A stretch of 64,000 nt of DNA from the NCBI GenBank assembly GCA_965661945.1, contig CBFIFP010000007.1:74321-138320 (forward strand), read 5' to 3'. This DNA is from JAJRPT01 sp965661945 (GTDB taxonomy: Bacteria > Bacteroidota > Ignavibacteria > Kapaibacteriales > UBA2268). A program made the translations under genes and the position numbers. The notes beneath the pieces are model-generated. The model was not told where the DNA came from and did not search any database. It saw only the letters and a list, made by a program, of their open reading frames with translations. Shown here one piece after another: positions 42,815 through 53,713 of this stretch (the first letter of the stretch is position 1; every line of letters begins with the position of its first letter).

Positions 42815-43280
42815 TTATTCCACAACAAATTTAGTGATTTTCTTTTTCCCATTAAATTCAATTATAGCAATGTATATTCCTGCTGATAAATCATTAGTTG
42901 GAATTTCATAGTAATTACTAAATTGCTCTATTGTTTTCAGTTTATTTCCCAGTAAATTAAAGATATATACTTTTTCTGCGTATTCTTCAAGTTCTATGTT
43001 AATTGTTTGTCCTTTGGGGGCGGGGTTGGGGAAAATTTTTCCTTTTGAATTTAATTGAACGGTTTTCATTATTAGTAAATTTAATTATATAATTCAAATC
43101 AAAATTTCTACCATAATCGCTTGAAAAAGATAGTTGGTGACTATCAAATAAGTCACCAAATGAAAAAGCATTATTTTCATTGTCTAATGCTATTTTTTCA
43201 ATTCTTAAACTATCTTTTTGCAAATAAGATTGATAATTCTCATTTGAAAATAAAATACTAAATAAAAATAGTATAATCAT
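42815..43280 (-). pseudogene. Short BNR-type cargo with sorting domain, frameshifted
   Basis: The first frame (ATG at 43280) encodes a signal peptide (MIILFLFSILFSNENYQS) and one Asp-box (SSDYGRNFDL), then runs out of frame at about 43040. The second frame continues GKIFPNPAPKGQTINIELEE and ends with GIYIAIIEFNGKKKITKFVVE, a type IX sorting domain. The two frames differ by one base, which can be placed in the AAAAGG run near 43040-43045. If joined, the product would be about 155 residues, too short to hold a propeller, so the gene had probably already lost repeats. A sequencing error in the homopolymer cannot be excluded. Confidence 0.72.
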
Positions 43281-43477
43281 TTCAACTCCATAATTTTAAA
43301 TGTTTTTTGTTCTGTTTCATTTGTTAACTTTAAAATCAACATTTTTGTATTCTGACTTTGTAAGTCTATACTATCACTTGAACTTAAAACATCTTCAAAC
43401 AACACATTACCCATTATATCAGTTATTTGACATAAGTATTCTTTTTGAATTAAATTATAATTTAACTTACCATCATA
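43277..43477 (-). pseudogene. Isolated type IX sorting-domain fragment overlapping the end of the giant gene
   Basis: In the frame ending with the TGA at 43279-43277 one reads KLNYNLIQKEYLCQITDIMG, NVLFEDVL, then KMLILKLTNETEQKTFKIME. This is the pattern of a sorting domain (DIMGN, a final LKLTN...KTFKIMELK). There is no gene body before it; the frame is stopped at 43480. It overlaps the last five codons of the giant glycosyltransferase gene and, by ATGA, the start of the next broken cargo gene. It looks like a deletion scar. Confidence 0.68.
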
Positions 43478-46400
43478 CTATCTAAAATTTCATCAATTGT
43501 TGGTTCGTTTGGGAACTCATTCTTAATATCTTGGATTAAAGCTATTGCTTCTTCTTTATTACCTAATTCAAACATACATTTGGCTACACCTAATACAGCA
43601 CTGGTATTCATCGGATTATGATTAACTGAAGATTTATAAATCTCAATGGCATTTTCATAATCTTCCATTAAATATAAAGTATCAGCAACAATGTTTATTA
43701 AATCATCTAATCTAATTTCAATTTTACAAGTCCATTTGAGATTATGCCAATTTGATATTATAGGGTTTATATGCTCCAGTGCTTCCACTAATTTATTTTC
43801 AGCTAAATAGCATATAGATGTTATATAATTAAATTCTACTTGATATTTATTTGAATCTATTTTATTAATTGTTTCTTTTGCTTGATTATATTTACCTTTA
43901 TTTAAATAAATTATTGAATTTAATATAACGCAAGTATCAGTAAAATCAGAATTAGTAATTGAATTTAGAATCTCTATTGCTTTATCATAATCTCCATTTT
44001 CAATTTCAGATATTGCTTCGCCAATTAACATATAATCATCGCTAATATCAGTTATTTGCTTTGCATATTCTTTTGCCATCGTGGTGTTATATAAGGCATC
44101 TAAGCGATTATACATTTTTAATGTTGCACGTTCCCAAGTCCAGAATTTGCGAGCTTTATATGTAGCAATATATCCATAATATTTAATAACATTTGGGTTA
44201 TTAAGTATATCAGTAAAAAAGTATATTAATGCTTCATCGTCTGGCTCTAAGTAGTATGATTCATTAATAGTAGCGTGAAGTGGATTATTATTTTCTAATA
44301 ATTTATCTTTTGCAGAAATTCTCCAAGCAAAGCTATTATCAACAAAATCGTCGGTAGCCCCTCCTTCAGTTACTATCACTGGAAGTCCACAAGCCATTGC
44401 CTCTAAGGCAGGAAGACAAAAACCTTCCCCACGATAAGGGCTTACAAAAACATCACAAGCGCGATAAAGTGATGCCATTTCCTCTTCTGTTAAGTCTTCC
44501 GAGATATAGATAAACTCAGGAGCGTCAGGGTTTTTTTGTAGTGTTTGTATCAGCTCCTGAGCATTTTGCCCTTTATAGAATGAATCTCCTCCAATGTCCT
44601 TGATGACAAGAGAAACAGGGTCATTTTTAGTGAATGTTTTAACAAATGTTTTGAGCAAAATATCTATACCTTTTCTCGAAAGAGTTCCTCCTACAAAGAG
44701 AAATTTTATTTTTGCATTAGTTTTTAAATTATAATTTATGCCATCGGGCTTAAATATTTCTGGGTTAATACCATTAGGAATAACTTGAACTTTATCAAAA
44801 TCAAGACCAGAATTTATCATAGCTTGCCTTGAGAAATTAGACGGAGTCCAAATCTCATCTGCATTTTTCAAAACATCATACACATCTTTTCTTAGGGAAG
44901 TATATTCCCAAGGTTGCATAATTATCCATTTAGCACCTTCGGGTTTATAGTTTTGCGGGGGCCATTGGTGACGCACCCAAACGTAAGGAAGTTCTGAAAA
45001 ATCACCTTCTTCTTCTTTATTATCAATATGATAATTATTTAATAATTCATATTTAGGATTTCCTTTCGCAGAAAAAGTATCTTCTTCAAAAGGCAGAATA
45101 GTTAAGTTAGCAAGTCCAGAATTTATAACATTATAAGAGATTTCGCGATTAATAAGAGCAAGCGAATGATAAATAAATTGCGAACCTTCCCAAACAATAT
45201 TTAATTGTGGATTTAGATTATTTTTTGCTTTTACTTCGCTTTTGAAATCATTATTAATATCTTGCTTAATTTCATTTTTTACTTGATTATTATCTTCTGA
45301 TTTAAAATTATTATTATCTAATTCAAAAACATTAGATTTTTTCTTTCGTGCTTTAACCGTCATATTCAAATTAATAAAACCACGATTTTGTGGGAAATCA
45401 TTTTCCTCATAAGATGTAATTTCAAATCCACAATTATTTAAATGCTTATAAATTGATTCTTTATCAAAACCAATGCAATGATAATCACCTGGATTAGTTT
45501 GACCGCCAAAAATCATATAAGAAGCTACATCAGCATCCCAATCGCCTCTCATATATGCTTCTAACTGCAATCTAAGATTTGGACAACGAATAATTATTTC
45601 TGCACCTTCTTTCAAAACTCTATTCCACTCTTTTAATATCGAATCAGTTTCTCTGTGTGAGAAATGCTCCAAAACATCACTTGCTAAGATTGTATCTACA
45701 GTATCATTGGGAAGTTCTAATTTGCGAATATCCATATTCACAACATTAGGGTTTTCGCTAAATAAATCAATATTTACAAAGCCATCTCTAATATCATTCC
45801 CACAACCAAGATTTAATAGCAGGGGAGAAGGTAGAGGGTTTGGCATTTTTCCAGTTGCTTGTTTATTTGAAAATCCTCCAGCAAAATTCTGCTCAAAGCT
45901 AACTCTATTCATTGGAGAATTTGTAGATTGAGTATAATTATTTTCTGGTGTTGGATATTCAGTTTCTTCACTATCATACATATTTTCAAATTCAATATTC
46001 AATTTATCTTTGAATAAATATTGAATTTCTAAAGGCAGAAGAGTATTCTCAATAGTCCTTAAATATAAATATTTCAGATGATTAATATAATCTTCAAACT
46101 TGAAAGTTATAAACGAATTTGCTCTTAGTTTTTCTATAAGTTCTGACTTATTTGTAAGTTCAATTAGAATTTTAGCAAGTTGTTCAACATCATCAAATTG
46201 AAATATTTTCCCATTAAAATCATCAACAATAAAGTCTGAAAAACCTCCAATATTAGGAGCTACAACTGGAATACCCATAGCAAGACATTCAAGTGTTGCA
46301 AATGGAGCGCAATCTTCCCACATAGATGGCAACACAGCTATATCAATATCTTTTGCAATTTCATTTAACTGGTTAAATTGATAAGCACCTTTTAGATTAA

Positions 46401-49400
46401 CTTTTATATTTGTTTGTATACTTAATAATATTTCTTTGTATTTATTATCTACAAATCCATAAATATTTAATTCAGCCGAATTTTTTGGTAATATCGAAGA
46501 AGCCACAATTAAATTATGAACTCCTTTATGAGTCATTACTCCTCCAATATAGCCAATTTTAATGGGTTTCTTTATTTTTCTGTTTTTGTCTAACTTCTTT
46601 AATTTATTAACTGATTTAGGAACTTGATTGATAATAGTTATTTTTTCTGGGCGACATCCAAACTCAACAAGAATATCTTTTACTCTTGTAGAAACAGCCA
46701 AAGTCATATCTATATAGTTATTAATGACTAACTTTGCTGCTTCAATTCTTTCAATGTACTCATTTTTTAACTCAGGCATCATTTTTAAAACATTAGAATG
46801 CTCAAGTAAGTCTGGACTTTCCCATTTCTTCAAATCTGAATTAATCATATATAAATCAGGGTCGATAAGATGATAATTAAATGGAGTATAAAGAGTTTTA
46901 TAACCTTTCTGTTTAGCAATCTTTGCAATATTAAAAGATAATCCAACAAAATTATGGAAATGCACAATATCTGGTTTGAATTCATCTAATTTGGTTTCAA
47001 ATATAGAAGATACTTCAGGGTCATTAATTTCATATTTTGGATTTTTTGAATTGGTAAAAGTAATTTCACGATTATAAACACCGCAAAGTTTTACTTTTTC
47101 ATCAACCCATTCTTTAATAAAATTCTTTTCATTTATTCCAATATCATCAGCACCGGCATAAAAAACAAAAACATCGTAACCTTGTTTTACATATTCAATT
47201 GCAACATCACGAGGGAAAATTGTTCCTCCTCCGCTTTCGTTCCAACCATACATAGTCATCAATACTTTAAGGCGTTTATTTGAGTTATCTTCAAAACTAC
47301 CATCTTTAACAAAATCAATTGCTTGTATTAATCTTTCATAACTAGTGTTTAGAAGTATCTGAACATTAGCAACAAAATCATAACTCGGATTATTAAATAA
47401 TATCTCACTAACTCGTTTTGCTTTTCTTTGGTACAACTCTTCTGGTACAAGTTTAAGTGCTTCAAAGAGTTCTTTTAATTTTGCTTGGAAGTTCTCAAAT
47501 CTATCAGGCAAGCCAGCAAGTCCGTATAAACCATCTTCTAAGTAATATTTTTGGGCATCAACTTCAATTATATTCTCCCATTTAGATAGAAAATATTTAT
47601 GATTTTTAGCATCATAAGAGTCTGGCTCTGTTATAAATCTTTCAAACTTTTTAATTCCTTCCGATTTTTTAGTAACAGACTCGTGGTGGATTCCAACAAC
47701 TTCAGGATTATACATAACCTTATATCCTGCAAAGCGAGATTTTAAACATAAATCTAAATCCTCATGTCCGAAAAAATATCCTTCATCAAATTTACCAATT
47801 TCATTAAATACTTTACTTCTTATTGCAAATAAAGCACCCGTAACCATTTGAAACTCTCTATATTTATTTACCCATTCAACATCTGGGTTTGCTGCAAGAT
47901 AAATATGATAATGCAAGTTGAAGTTTTCGGAAACAGGTCCCCAAACAACCCCACAATGTTGGATTAATCCATTAGGATAAACTAATTTTCCACCTTGAAC
48001 CACTACTTTATTATCTTCTCTAAATCTTTCATCTAATGATTCCAACCAACCTGGTTGAACTTCAACATCATTATTCAAAAACACAAGATAATTACCTTTT
48101 GCAATTTCGGCACCTTGATTATTAGCCCGAGAAAAACTTTCGTTTTTGTCATTTTTGATAACAGTTACTAAATCCTTAATAGAATTTAAATAATCAATAG
48201 TTTCATCAGTAGAAGCGTTATCAATTATAATAACTTCAATCGAATACATCGCTGAAGTTTTATAAATATTTTCAATACATTTTTTAGTAAATTGCAGGTT
48301 ATTGTGAACAGGAATAATAATTGAATAATCAATATTTTCATAAGGGTTTGTTAAATCCTCTTTTATATCTCTTGATATAAAATTATCTTCGTAATTTATT
48401 GATTCTTTGATAATTTCCTCATTCAATTTATTTTTTGCTAAATTATTATCTTGCACATTTTTAATAGTCTGCTCTTGTGTTTCGTCAAATTTAATTTTAC
48501 CCAACCATTTTTGATTTAATCTCTGCCAATTCGCAATATCGTGCTTGTGCCTATCCTTACTCATTGATTCATAATGATAAATAATAGAATCGGCATTATA
48601 CCAAATTTTTGCACCAACAGAAGTCGCTTTAAAGCAGTAATCTATATCTTCTAATCCATTAATATACTTATCATCTAACCCACCAATTGCGGCAATTAAA
48701 TCGCTACTAATTAGCATTGCAGCACCAGTAACAGCACTAAATTTCTGAGTTTTATTATCCACTTTGGATAACTTATGATACTGTTTTATATGATATGGGG
48801 CAAGAGTATTCCCATCTTGCGTTCCAATCAAAACGCCTTTATGTTGAATTATATCGGAATCTGGATAAAGCAAACAAGAGCCAACAATTCCAGCACTTTC
48901 TTTTTGAATCAACTCCAATGATGATTCAAGCCAATTTGCAGTTACAACGGTATCATTATTTAATAAAAATACATTTTCACCTTTTCGCACTTCAATTGCT
49001 TTGTTATTTGCTATAGCAAAGCCCTCGTTAATACTATTAGTTATTAATGTAAAATTATATTTATTTTGTAAATTATTTAATACTAATTTAGTTTCATCAT
49101 CAGAATTATTATCTACTATTATTAGTTCAAAATCGGATTTAGTATTTTCATAAATAGACATAATACATTGTTCGGTAAGCCCAGGTCTATTATATATAGG
49201 AATAATTATACTTACAGGATATTCCCAATCTTTTTCAATGATATTTTCGGTTTGAGAAGATTTATTTAATTCATTATTTATTTTTTCATCAAGTTCGAAA
49301 GCAGCAAGATTATCTGGATTTAAAATCATTTCAGTAGTGATGTTTTCACTTGCTTTTTCAAAATCTCCGAGATTAAACTGGCAGTATGAAAGCAGATAAA

Positions 49401-51504
49401 AAAGCCCGATTTCAGACGCTTGTTTATTAGATATAAGTTGCTTGGCTCCAATAAAATATTGATAAGCAGATTCGACATTATTTTCCAATAATAATTTTTT
49501 ACCTTCTTCAATCTTTGTAATAGCTTTATTCAAAGGATTTTCAATTTTAATTTTATTTAATATCTCTTTTCCAATTTTAATATTTTCTAAATTATCTTGA
49601 TTATTTTCATTTGTCATAAATTCAATTAATTCAGAAAACTCCTCAACCTCAGAAATTAACTCTTCTAGCATAATTCCCAAAGAATATAAATCAGAAAATA
49701 ATCCATTTTTTGGTTTATAATTTCCACCAAGTCCTGGAGCATCAATTGATTTAATTTCATTGCTTTCAGCCCAGCCAAAATCAATTAAAACTGGCTTCTT
49801 ATTTCTTAGAATTATATTACTTGGAGAAATATCACGATGAGTTATGTTATTATATTTTAAATCACTAAGTAAATTAAAACATTCTAAAATAAATTCTTTT
49901 ATTTCATTTAAATTTAATACATTTTTTAAAGATTTTAACTCAGATAAAGTTTGACCTTCAATATATTCCATCTTAAAAGTTGCAAAATTATTAACTTCAT
50001 TTAATTCATAAACTTTCGGAAAATATTCAGAATTTAATTTATTTAATATTTCAAACTCATTTTTAATAATATTTTTATTTGCTTGTTTTTGAATAATTAT
50101 TTCGCCATCTTTCAGATATTTATAAATTCTACTTATATAAAAAGTGCCTTGATACCAGCATAAAATTCTACTTTGGATTACTGTCTGAATTGGATTAATA
50201 TATTTAAAACTATAATTAGTTATATGTGTATTTTCTTCAATTTTATAAATATTATTTTCATTTAAAAAATTAAATAAATAGCCAATATTATTTAATTTTT
50301 TTGTATCAAGATTTAATTTACTTCTGCCATTAAGTTCTTTAATGGTTTTAATATATGTATTCTCACCAGCTGCAAAATAATAAACTATATTATATAATAA
50401 ATATAATATTTTATGATCATTATTTAATACAAAAATAGATTCTAATTTAATTCTATTTTTCAAAAATAAACTTGCGACTTCATTATTAAAATATTCTTCT
50501 TTATCGCTAATTATTTTTAAATTGATATATAATTTATGACCATTATGCTCTCCAATGAAAAATTGATAAACCAAAAAACCATTCTGATTTTTTAAACTAA
50601 TTTCATCTAATAAATTTTTCAAAAATGCTTTTCCTTGCTCAGAAGTTAAAACATCTATAGTTAAATCATTAAATTTATCAAGTGAATTTAATATAATTTC
50701 TTCATTTTTTAATACAACAAAAGGATAACCATTTTCCGAAAGTTCAGCTAAAATATCTTGCAGAGGTAAACCAGTGTATGATTTTTCAATTTCATTTTTT
50801 GTCTCTTTTTTCTTGAATGCAAAGTAAAGTTGGCGAGTTTCCTTTATATCCCCAACGTATTCAAAAGATTCAAAAATTTCGCTAAGTGCTTTCTCAAAAT
50901 TCTCTTTTGAATACTTTTCTGTAATTATATCTTTATTCCACTCTGTATGTTTGAAAAACTTAATTGCTTCGTCATTTGGGTCAATCCATTCAATCACAAG
51001 CACATCATTTGTTAAATCAGCAAGTTTTTTAATCGCTTGCGAAAGTGAGCCATAATCGGAAGTACAAGAATAAATCCAATGAATTAGTGCAAATGCAAGA
51101 ACTAAATCAGCTTTTTCTTCTATTTCAACTATATTTTTATCAACAATTTCAAAATTCTGAATATTTAGAAAATCTTTAGCTGATTTCAGCATATTAACAT
51201 AAGTTGGGTCCATCTCTACTGCGGTAGTTTTCTTGGCACCTCTAAAAAGTGAGTGAAAGCAGAAATAAGCAGAATTGGCACCTAAATCTAAAACAGTTTT
51301 ATTCTGAATCCAGTTTGAATAAAAAATTATTTTAGTTAGATTTTTTTTATTTACAAGTCCTTTGTCAACAGGATTGATTTCAATAAAAGTGTCAGAAAGA
51401 TAAAATTTCTGGTATCCATAAAAAGAAATCACATCTCCAAGTTCAATTTTGCCTGGTTCTGCATATCTATTAGGGTCGTCATATATTTCTACTTGCTTAG
51501 TCAT
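43462..51504 (-). CDS. Giant multidomain polysaccharide enzyme: methyltransferase-kinase-2xGT2-GT4-methyltransferase-GT4-TPR
   Basis: A single uninterrupted frame of 2,680 residues from the ATG at 51504 (a TTG at 51534 would add ten). The approximate order, counted from that TTG, is as follows. A SAM methyltransferase (VLDLGANSAYF near 81). An unassigned 220-residue block. A protein-kinase-like domain with THRDISPSNIIL and LIDFGWAE (about 565-590). Short TPRs (670-750). GT2 domain 1 (VSIIIPIYNRP near 774). GT2 domain 2 (SIIIPVHNN near 1071). GT4 domain 1 (1420-1810, with WEDCAPFATLECLAMGIPVV). A second methyltransferase (LLNLGCGNDIRDGF near 1906). GT4 domain 2 (2110-2470, GGTLSRKG, GEGFCLPALEAMACGLPVIV). 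C-terminal TPRs (2500-2680). It probably builds and caps a surface glycan at the cytoplasmic face of the membrane. Confidence 0.85.
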   Translation of the reverse strand: MTKQVEIYDDPNRYAEPGKIELGDVISFYGYQKFYLSDTFIEINPVDKGLVNKKNLTKIIFYSNWIQNKTVLDLGANSAYFCFHSLFRGAKKTTAVEMDPTYVNMLKSAKDFLNIQNFEIVDKNIVEIEEKADLVLAFALIHWIYSCTSDYGSLSQAIKKLADLTNDVLVIEWIDPNDEAIKFFKHTEWNKDIITEKYSKENFEKALSEIFESFEYVGDIKETRQLYFAFKKKETKNEIEKSYTGLPLQDILAELSENGYPFVVLKNEEIILNSLDKFNDLTIDVLTSEQGKAFLKNLLDEISLKNQNGFLVYQFFIGEHNGHKLYINLKIISDKEEYFNNEVASLFLKNRIKLESIFVLNNDHKILYLLYNIVYYFAAGENTYIKTIKELNGRSKLNLDTKKLNNIGYLFNFLNENNIYKIEENTHITNYSFKYINPIQTVIQSRILCWYQGTFYISRIYKYLKDGEIIIQKQANKNIIKNEFEILNKLNSEYFPKVYELNEVNNFATFKMEYIEGQTLSELKSLKNVLNLNEIKEFILECFNLLSDLKYNNITHRDISPSNIILRNKKPVLIDFGWAESNEIKSIDAPGLGGNYKPKNGLFSDLYSLGIMLEELISEVEEFSELIEFMTNENNQDNLENIKIGKEILNKIKIENPLNKAITKIEEGKKLLLENNVESAYQYFIGAKQLISNKQASEIGLFYLLSYCQFNLGDFEKASENITTEMILNPDNLAAFELDEKINNELNKSSQTENIIEKDWEYPVSIIIPIYNRPGLTEQCIMSIYENTKSDFELIIVDNNSDDETKLVLNNLQNKYNFTLITNSINEGFAIANNKAIEVRKGENVFLLNNDTVVTANWLESSLELIQKESAGIVGSCLLYPDSDIIQHKGVLIGTQDGNTLAPYHIKQYHKLSKVDNKTQKFSAVTGAAMLISSDLIAAIGGLDDKYINGLEDIDYCFKATSVGAKIWYNADSIIYHYESMSKDRHKHDIANWQRLNQKWLGKIKFDETQEQTIKNVQDNNLAKNKLNEEIIKESINYEDNFISRDIKEDLTNPYENIDYSIIIPVHNNLQFTKKCIENIYKTSAMYSIEVIIIDNASTDETIDYLNSIKDLVTVIKNDKNESFSRANNQGAEIAKGNYLVFLNNDVEVQPGWLESLDERFREDNKVVVQGGKLVYPNGLIQHCGVVWGPVSENFNLHYHIYLAANPDVEWVNKYREFQMVTGALFAIRSKVFNEIGKFDEGYFFGHEDLDLCLKSRFAGYKVMYNPEVVGIHHESVTKKSEGIKKFERFITEPDSYDAKNHKYFLSKWENIIEVDAQKYYLEDGLYGLAGLPDRFENFQAKLKELFEALKLVPEELYQRKAKRVSEILFNNPSYDFVANVQILLNTSYERLIQAIDFVKDGSFEDNSNKRLKVLMTMYGWNESGGGTIFPRDVAIEYVKQGYDVFVFYAGADDIGINEKNFIKEWVDEKVKLCGVYNREITFTNSKNPKYEINDPEVSSIFETKLDEFKPDIVHFHNFVGLSFNIAKIAKQKGYKTLYTPFNYHLIDPDLYMINSDLKKWESPDLLEHSNVLKMMPELKNEYIERIEAAKLVINNYIDMTLAVSTRVKDILVEFGCRPEKITIINQVPKSVNKLKKLDKNRKIKKPIKIGYIGGVMTHKGVHNLIVASSILPKNSAELNIYGFVDNKYKEILLSIQTNIKVNLKGAYQFNQLNEIAKDIDIAVLPSMWEDCAPFATLECLAMGIPVVAPNIGGFSDFIVDDFNGKIFQFDDVEQLAKILIELTNKSELIEKLRANSFITFKFEDYINHLKYLYLRTIENTLLPLEIQYLFKDKLNIEFENMYDSEETEYPTPENNYTQSTNSPMNRVSFEQNFAGGFSNKQATGKMPNPLPSPLLLNLGCGNDIRDGFVNIDLFSENPNVVNMDIRKLELPNDTVDTILASDVLEHFSHRETDSILKEWNRVLKEGAEIIIRCPNLRLQLEAYMRGDWDADVASYMIFGGQTNPGDYHCIGFDKESIYKHLNNCGFEITSYEENDFPQNRGFINLNMTVKARKKKSNVFELDNNNFKSEDNNQVKNEIKQDINNDFKSEVKAKNNLNPQLNIVWEGSQFIYHSLALINREISYNVINSGLANLTILPFEEDTFSAKGNPKYELLNNYHIDNKEEEGDFSELPYVWVRHQWPPQNYKPEGAKWIIMQPWEYTSLRKDVYDVLKNADEIWTPSNFSRQAMINSGLDFDKVQVIPNGINPEIFKPDGINYNLKTNAKIKFLFVGGTLSRKGIDILLKTFVKTFTKNDPVSLVIKDIGGDSFYKGQNAQELIQTLQKNPDAPEFIYISEDLTEEEMASLYRACDVFVSPYRGEGFCLPALEAMACGLPVIVTEGGATDDFVDNSFAWRISAKDKLLENNNPLHATINESYYLEPDDEALIYFFTDILNNPNVIKYYGYIATYKARKFWTWERATLKMYNRLDALYNTTMAKEYAKQITDISDDYMLIGEAISEIENGDYDKAIEILNSITNSDFTDTCVILNSIIYLNKGKYNQAKETINKIDSNKYQVEFNYITSICYLAENKLVEALEHINPIISNWHNLKWTCKIEIRLDDLINIVADTLYLMEDYENAIEIYKSSVNHNPMNTSAVLGVAKCMFELGNKEEAIALIQDIKNEFPNEPTIDEILDSMMVS

Positions 51505-51643
51505 TGATTTTATTATAAATATTCTTATTACCAAGTAATGACTATCAATGACTATGCCAAGAAAGAAGATTAAAATTAACTTTTATTATAAAATTTATAT
51601 TTTGAAATATTTTAATAATCTTTAATAAATTAATATTAATTAG

Positions 51644-53614
51644 TTATTTAATACGTTTATTAACATAAATATTATTATCTTGTTGTAATATAATTAAGTA
51701 TTTTTGTAGTTTTATTTCTGAAATATCAAAACTTAATATTTCATTTTTTTCTATTACTTTATTACCCATTAAATCAACTACTTTTAAATCAAACGGTAAG
51801 TCTGAAAAATAGACATTATTTTCATATTTAATTCTATTATTTTTATCTAAATGACTAATATTATTATAATCTATAAATATATCAAACATTCCCAGATAAT
51901 TTGTTCCTAATTCTAAATGATTATCCGAGATTTTATTAAAATCTGTAATTTGATTTTCTTTCAAGTAATTAAATTCAAATATCGTTAACCAATTATTATT
52001 TATAAATTGCTTAATTGTATTATCATAAAAATATGCAATATATCTTGAAATCAGAGTTTTTGCAGATATAGTATTACTTAATTTATTAAATGAATTATCA
52101 ATTATTTCTAAAATATCACCATTTTTAATTACATACAAACCATCATCAAATAAAACATCGGTTATATTATTAGAACTATATATTTCTCTCCAAGACTTGT
52201 TATTCTTATTAAACTCAAATAATTTATTTTCGGAGATAGCATAACTTAATTGAGGGGAATCTATTATTTTTATAATCTCATAATTAGACATTATTTCAAC
52301 CACTTCCCAACTCTCTCCGTAATTAGTAGTATATAAACTATTTTTATTAAAATCAGCATTAGTAAGCATTATATAATCATCATAATACAAAACTTGGTGA
52401 TTATTATAATCATAATTATTTGGTAATTTGATTATATCCCAAATAGTATTATTCTTAGAATAAATTAATCCCCCTAGTTCATTCATTATAAGCATATTAC
52501 CATTATTACTTTGATAAAAATCTTTTACACTATCAAAGACTTTATCATATATTAATATAGGATTATTACCAACATTTTTATAAATAAAAGAATAGTTTAA
52601 AGTAGAAATATAATAATAAGTAATATCATCAAAGTTTCTTATTTTTTCAACTTTATAATTATAAACATTATTTTCCATAAATTCAACATTACTTTCTTCA
52701 ACCTTTATAATCCCAAAATCATCAACAGAAATATAAACAATTCCATCATTCACAAAAAGCTCTTGGGTAAATATTGATTTTTTAACTTGGCTAATTATAT
52801 TAATAAAATTCCAGTCTTCACCTTCATTACTCGAAAAATATAAATTAATATTATCAGTCATATATATTGTGCCGTCTTTTTCAATCAATTTTCTTATTAT
52901 TTCTGTATTCAAATCAAATCGTTCATTAAAATTTCTCCAACTATCTCCATCATAAGTGATATAATTCTCAAAACCACTACTACAATGCAAAAACTTATCT
53001 GTAGAATTTATATTAAATATAAACTCATTATCAAAATGAGTAATTCGATTATAAGTATGATTTTCTGTATTATACTTTATAACTCCTTCTCTGTCGATAC
53101 TCAAATACAAATTGCCCTGAAAGTAGTCAAAATCGTATATATATCTATTAAAGTTTATATTTGCTTTTTTCCAAGAAATAGAATCTTTATTACTATAATA
53201 TATTTCTCTTAAATCTAAAGTTAAAAATAATTGTTTTTCACTCTCCACAACCTTTAATACCCCTTTGGTATTTTCAAAATAGACCTCTGAAGGTAAACCT
53301 TCATTCAAATCTAACAAACTATCATTTTTATCAATCCCAAAAATTCCTTTATCAGTTGAAACTATTAGATAATTTTCCATCGGTAATAATTTTCTAATAT
53401 AATTTGATAATAATTCTGGTATTACAACTAATTTCCACTTTTCATTTTCTAATTTGTAAAGACCACCATTATAACCATTACCAGTGGCACAATAAAGATT
53501 GCCATTAAAAAAATTTATTGAATTAGTCATTCCATAAGAAAAATAATCACTTTGGTTAGTAAGTTCTTTTGCAGTTAGTAAATTAGTAAGGAAAAATAGT
53601 GCTAAAAAATACAT
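51644..53614 (-). CDS. Secreted BNR-like propeller protein with divergent type IX sorting domain
   Basis: A 656-residue exported protein. It has the signal peptide MYFLALFFLTNLLTA and many short strands of the type KFLHCSSG, FSSNEGEDWNF and TTNYGESWEV (Asp-box-like), with further degenerate copies. The final 60 residues, PFDLKVVDLMGNKVIEKNEI to KYLIILQQDNNIYVNKRIK, look like a sorting domain. It is related in plan to the module BNR proteins but not closely in sequence, and it lacks the leader and cysteine-rich partner. It lies upstream of the giant glycosyltransferase gene on the same strand, 139 bases before the ATG I chose for that gene. Confidence 0.7.
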   Translation of the reverse strand: MYFLALFFLTNLLTAKELTNQSDYFSYGMTNSINFFNGNLYCATGNGYNGGLYKLENEKWKLVVIPELLSNYIRKLLPMENYLIVSTDKGIFGIDKNDSLLDLNEGLPSEVYFENTKGVLKVVESEKQLFLTLDLREIYYSNKDSISWKKANINFNRYIYDFDYFQGNLYLSIDREGVIKYNTENHTYNRITHFDNEFIFNINSTDKFLHCSSGFENYITYDGDSWRNFNERFDLNTEIIRKLIEKDGTIYMTDNINLYFSSNEGEDWNFINIISQVKKSIFTQELFVNDGIVYISVDDFGIIKVEESNVEFMENNVYNYKVEKIRNFDDITYYYISTLNYSFIYKNVGNNPILIYDKVFDSVKDFYQSNNGNMLIMNELGGLIYSKNNTIWDIIKLPNNYDYNNHQVLYYDDYIMLTNADFNKNSLYTTNYGESWEVVEIMSNYEIIKIIDSPQLSYAISENKLFEFNKNNKSWREIYSSNNITDVLFDDGLYVIKNGDILEIIDNSFNKLSNTISAKTLISRYIAYFYDNTIKQFINNNWLTIFEFNYLKENQITDFNKISDNHLELGTNYLGMFDIFIDYNNISHLDKNNRIKYENNVYFSDLPFDLKVVDLMGNKVIEKNEILSFDISEIKLQKYLIILQQDNNIYVNKRIK

Positions 53615-53713
53615 TTTATAAATTTGTTACTTAAAAAATATATAAACTATTTAAACATATTATTATTTTATTCGTTAATTTAGTATTCTGTAAAATTTTA
53701 ATTTTAAAAAATA

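Noticed and set aside
45707..45931. Plus-strand frames inside the giant glycosyltransferase gene
   Set aside because: They are shadows of an uninterrupted 8-kb frame with clear conserved domains; several further shadows inside ribosomal genes were dropped for the same reason.
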